Origin: Candidatus Scybalocola faecigallinarum
GTDB lineage: Bacteria > Bacillota > Clostridia > Lachnospirales > Lachnospiraceae
NCBI GenBank assembly: GCA_018711005.1
Contig: DVIT01000014.1
Location: 31,697 to 95,696, forward strand
Length of the DNA: 64,000 bases
Reading direction: 5' to 3'
In this document: positions 62,184 through 64,000 of the stretch, in pieces
How positions within the stretch are numbered: the first letter of the stretch is position 1
Layout of the letters: each line of letters begins with the position of its first letter
Made by a program: the position numbers and the translations under genes
The notes under the pieces: generated by a model
Databases searched by the model: none
The model's input: only the letters and a program-made list of their open reading frames with translations
Told to the model about the DNA's origin: nothing

Positions 62184-62869
62184 ATGGCGTATAAAGATTT
62201 TACACCCGGCCAACTGGCTGCATATTTTGATCATACACAGTTAAAGGCCAGCGCTATGGAACGGGATTTTGAAATATTGTGCGAAGAAAGTAAAAAATAT
62301 GGCTTTAAAATGGTGGCGATTAATCCCGCGCCAGTCATGCTGTGTAAAAAACTTCTTGCAGGAACAGCCGTTCATGTGGGAGCAGCAATCAGCTTTCCTT
62401 TAGGACAGCCCCCCATTGAAGCTAAGTGCTTTGAAACGCAGACAGCTATCCGTCAAGGTGCAGATGAGATCGATTATGTAGTTAATCTGACGATGCTGAA
62501 AGAAAAAAATATGATTATGTGGAAAAGGAAATGGCTGAGATCGTAGCCTGCTGCCGGGAGCATCAGGTGATTTCCAAGGTGATTTTTGAAAACTGTTATT
62601 TGGAATTGGAAGATAAAAAGGCGCTGTGTGCCATTGCTAAAGAAGTCGGTCCGGATTTTGTAAAAACATCTACAGGATTTGGCTGCGGCGGCGCCACCGT
62701 GGAAGATGTGGCGCTGATGAAAAGCCTGGTGGGCGACAAAGTAAAGGTCAAAGCCGCCGGAGGTATCCGCACATTAGAAACAGCTATTGAAATGATCAAC
62801 GCAGGGGCAGAGCGGATCGGTTCTACAGCCAGCGTAAAGATCGTGGAAGAACTGATGGCCAGATTATAA
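62184..62869 (+). pseudogene. deoC: Deoxyribose-phosphate aldolase, frameshifted
   Basis: The N-terminal part (62184-62546, MAYKDFTPGQLAAYFDHTQLKAS to YVVNLTMLKEKN) and the C-terminal part (62519-62869, EKEMAEIVACC onward) are in different frames. The break is at an A7 run (about 62507-62513). One more A would give KEKKYDYVEKEMAEIV and a continuous DeoC of about 228 residues. The Schiff-base Lys lies in FVKTSTGFG, in the second part, so neither piece can work alone. The 0-frame sequence A_AAA_AAT is a classic slippery heptamer, so -1 frameshifting or transcript slippage might restore the protein. Otherwise this is a pseudogene or a sequencing error. Start 62184 follows GAGAGGTTTTAAT. Confidence 0.85.
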
Positions 62870-62898
62870 GTAATGTAATTGAATGGCCCGGAGATAAG

Positions 62899-62964
62899 AA
62901 GAGACGGTCCCATAGGACAAGGTGTTTAATGCCTTGAATTTATCTGGGATTGTCTCTTTTTTAT
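62899..62964 (+). terminator. Terminator after deoC
   Basis: AAGAGAC (62899-62905) pairs with GTCTCTT (62952-62958), with an inner CAAGG/CCTTG arm, followed by TTTTTT. The region to 63060 holds no other feature. Confidence 0.75.
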
Positions 62965-63060
62965 GTCTTATAAAATACGCATTGTCTCTATCCTGGCTCA
63001 TTGATACGGCAGACATACAGCTTTTTAAATTTGCCAAGATGGATTATATAATGGCCTGTA

Positions 63061-63720
63061 TCAGTAAGGCTCAATGGTTTTGGCCAGCCGCCCATGGCAA
63101 AATGCAACTACGCGGCCGGTAAAGATCATGGAGATGATCGTGCCTAAGCCGATACCGATGATCCTGCCTGAGAAAATGAGTCCAATGGCCAGAGAAATAA
63201 TGATGCAGGAAAGATCAAATACATTTTTCCCAAATCCAAAGCCCTTTTTCAGTCTGCGTCCAAGAACATCAGCAAATCCGTCTGCGGGATTGGGAACGAT
63301 CCTGACACCCACAGTAAGAGATGCGCCCAGTCCGGTGAATATAATGGCGGCAGCCAGAAGAAGCAGCTTCAGGGGCAGGTTTGGGGCCTGAGGAAGGATA
63401 CGGTCAAAAAGATCGATACACAGGCTTGTGATCAGGCTCATGGCGATCTGGAGCAGCTGGAAGATTTTAAAATCCTTTCCAAGGAGCAGGATCTGTAAAA
63501 GGACCAGAAGTGTATAAAAGAGAAAGGTTATGGTTCCCAGATTGATTCCGGCTAAAGCTGATATACTAAAAGGGATTGAGATAATGGGCGATACGCCCAG
63601 GCCGGTTTTTGTGTTTAACGTAATGCCAAAGGCGAGGATAACGATTCCGGCCAGATAAATCAGGATGCGCCCGATCAGGGACTGTTTTTGGGATGGCTCT
63701 TTAGGTTTCAAAAAAATCAC
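63061..63720 (-). CDS. YczE/YitT-like integral membrane protein
   Basis: The 219-residue protein has five or six membrane helices, starting with RILIYLAGIVILAFGITLN. The conserved loop LNTKTGLGVSPIISIPFSIS and the segment VRIVPNPADGFADVLGRRL are typical of the YczE/YyaS family. A GTG at 63720 is the probable start. Function is unknown; relatives are found near regulators and transport genes. It is a single-gene unit on the minus strand, converging on the deoC operon. Confidence 0.88.
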   Translation of the reverse strand: MIFLKPKEPSQKQSLIGRILIYLAGIVILAFGITLNTKTGLGVSPIISIPFSISALAGINLGTITFLFYTLLVLLQILLLGKDFKIFQLLQIAMSLITSLCIDLFDRILPQAPNLPLKLLLLAAAIIFTGLGASLTVGVRIVPNPADGFADVLGRRLKKGFGFGKNVFDLSCIIISLAIGLIFSGRIIGIGLGTIISMIFTGRVVAFCHGRLAKTIEPY

Positions 63721-63907
63721 TCTTTCTGTAAAAATATCTTTAAATACCAGTATAAAACATTTTCAATCACTTTTTCAAGAGGGTCGGATGCATGTTTGCC
63801 GCAGATGCTTTCTCCGGCTTTGTTATTTCAGGTATTAAGCCAGTCGCAAAAAAACGAAAAGTATGTTACAATTCATTAGGAAAGTATCAGATTTAGGGCA
63901 GACAAAA

Positions 63908-63939
63908 AGAGCAGTCCTGAGAAAAAGCTGAACTGCTCT
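63908..63939 (-). terminator. Terminator for a gene entering from the right
   Basis: On the minus strand, AGAGCAGT and ACTGCTCT form a stem followed by TTTTTGTC. It would end a minus-strand gene that begins beyond the window. The 63721-63907 gap upstream of the YczE-like gene shows no further feature. Confidence 0.65.
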
Positions 63940-64000
63940 AAATGTGATTCTTTCCAATTGTACCAGGCTGCGGACGTAGGATGCGATTTATATGGGTAAA
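63938..64000 (-). CDS. Possible 3' end of a minus-strand gene (partial)
   Basis: A minus-strand frame is open from the window edge for 20 codons and stops at 63938, next to the terminator stem. The fragment (ending TIGKNHI) is too short to identify. Its presence is suggested mainly by the terminator orientation. Confidence 0.3.
   Translation of the reverse strand, partial: FTHINRILRPQPGTIGKNHI

Noticed and set aside
1..64000. Insertion sequence, prophage, integrase, tRNA or rRNA genes
   Set aside because: No transposase-, integrase- or phage-type protein was recognised on either strand, and no cloverleaf or rRNA-like sequence was noticed; a tRNAscan or covariance search was not possible.

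Overview
The window reads as a chromosomal segment of a gut-type Firmicute, most likely a Lachnospiraceae / Clostridium cluster XIVa relative. The signs are strong AGGAGG ribosome binding sites, T-box leaders on aminoacyl-tRNA synthetase genes, an archaeal/eukaryal-type ProS, BceRS-AB-like and VanRS-like modules, a free-standing ProX-type deacylase and oligopeptide-type ABC operons. The genus cannot be fixed from the sequence alone. I see no IS element, integrase, CRISPR array, rRNA or tRNA.

Layout. 1-1040: the 3' end of a zincin-type (HExxH) protein, probably the toxin domain of a polymorphic toxin, and a small unknown gene. 1034-3608: T-box-controlled proS and a Sel1-like gene. 3661-6633 (minus): uvrB and a DUF1848 gene. 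6893-12007 (plus): a GNAT gene, a BceRS-like two-component system and a BceAB-like transporter. 12064-15683 (minus): thiS-thiF-thiG-thiH-thiE with an attenuator-like leader and a duplicated hairpin/RBS module. 16332-19106: a lipoprotein and a fused DUF5685/J-protein. 19272-21383: an isochorismatase-fold hydrolase facing pncB. 21664-26924: a CapA-like protein, clpB and a ProX-type deacylase. 26999-28291 (minus): an SPFH protein with a ribbon-helix-helix protein under a clear promoter/operator. 28502-34565 (minus): a MacAB-like export operon with two adaptors, one carrying a very large repeat-containing insertion. 34566-35611: a complex intergenic region with a long inverted-repeat element, an Ile T-box and an 84-bp direct repeat. 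35612-43820: ileS, glgP, truA and a VanRS-like pair.

The most interesting part is 43844-56046. It encodes an AraC regulator fused to a degenerate GH39 domain, a DUF6379 protein (beta subunit type of C-glycoside deglycosidase), an LVIVD-type beta-propeller protein, a TIM-barrel isomerase/epimerase-like protein (alpha subunit type), a complete Dpp/Opp-type ABC importer with its lipoprotein, and a Gfo/Idh/MocA oxidoreductase. Together these suggest import of a glycoside, oxidation of its sugar to a 3-keto form and non-hydrolytic cleavage of the (C-)glycosidic bond, the logic known from the puerarin and carminate deglycosylation systems. The propeller protein and the GH39-fused regulator look like extra, uncharacterised parts.

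56356-62869 holds a GntR/UTRA regulator facing an operon of an L-cysteine desulfidase family enzyme, an M20 dipeptidase, a UroD-family protein, an iron alcohol dehydrogenase and deoC. Two of these look damaged. The dehydrogenase lacks about 58 residues, precisely between two GGGS motifs, and deoC is split by a one-base frameshift in an A7 run. With the DUF5685/J fusion, this makes three disrupted loci in the window, and raw-read checks are warranted. The window ends with a YczE-like membrane protein and a possible gene end entering from the right.
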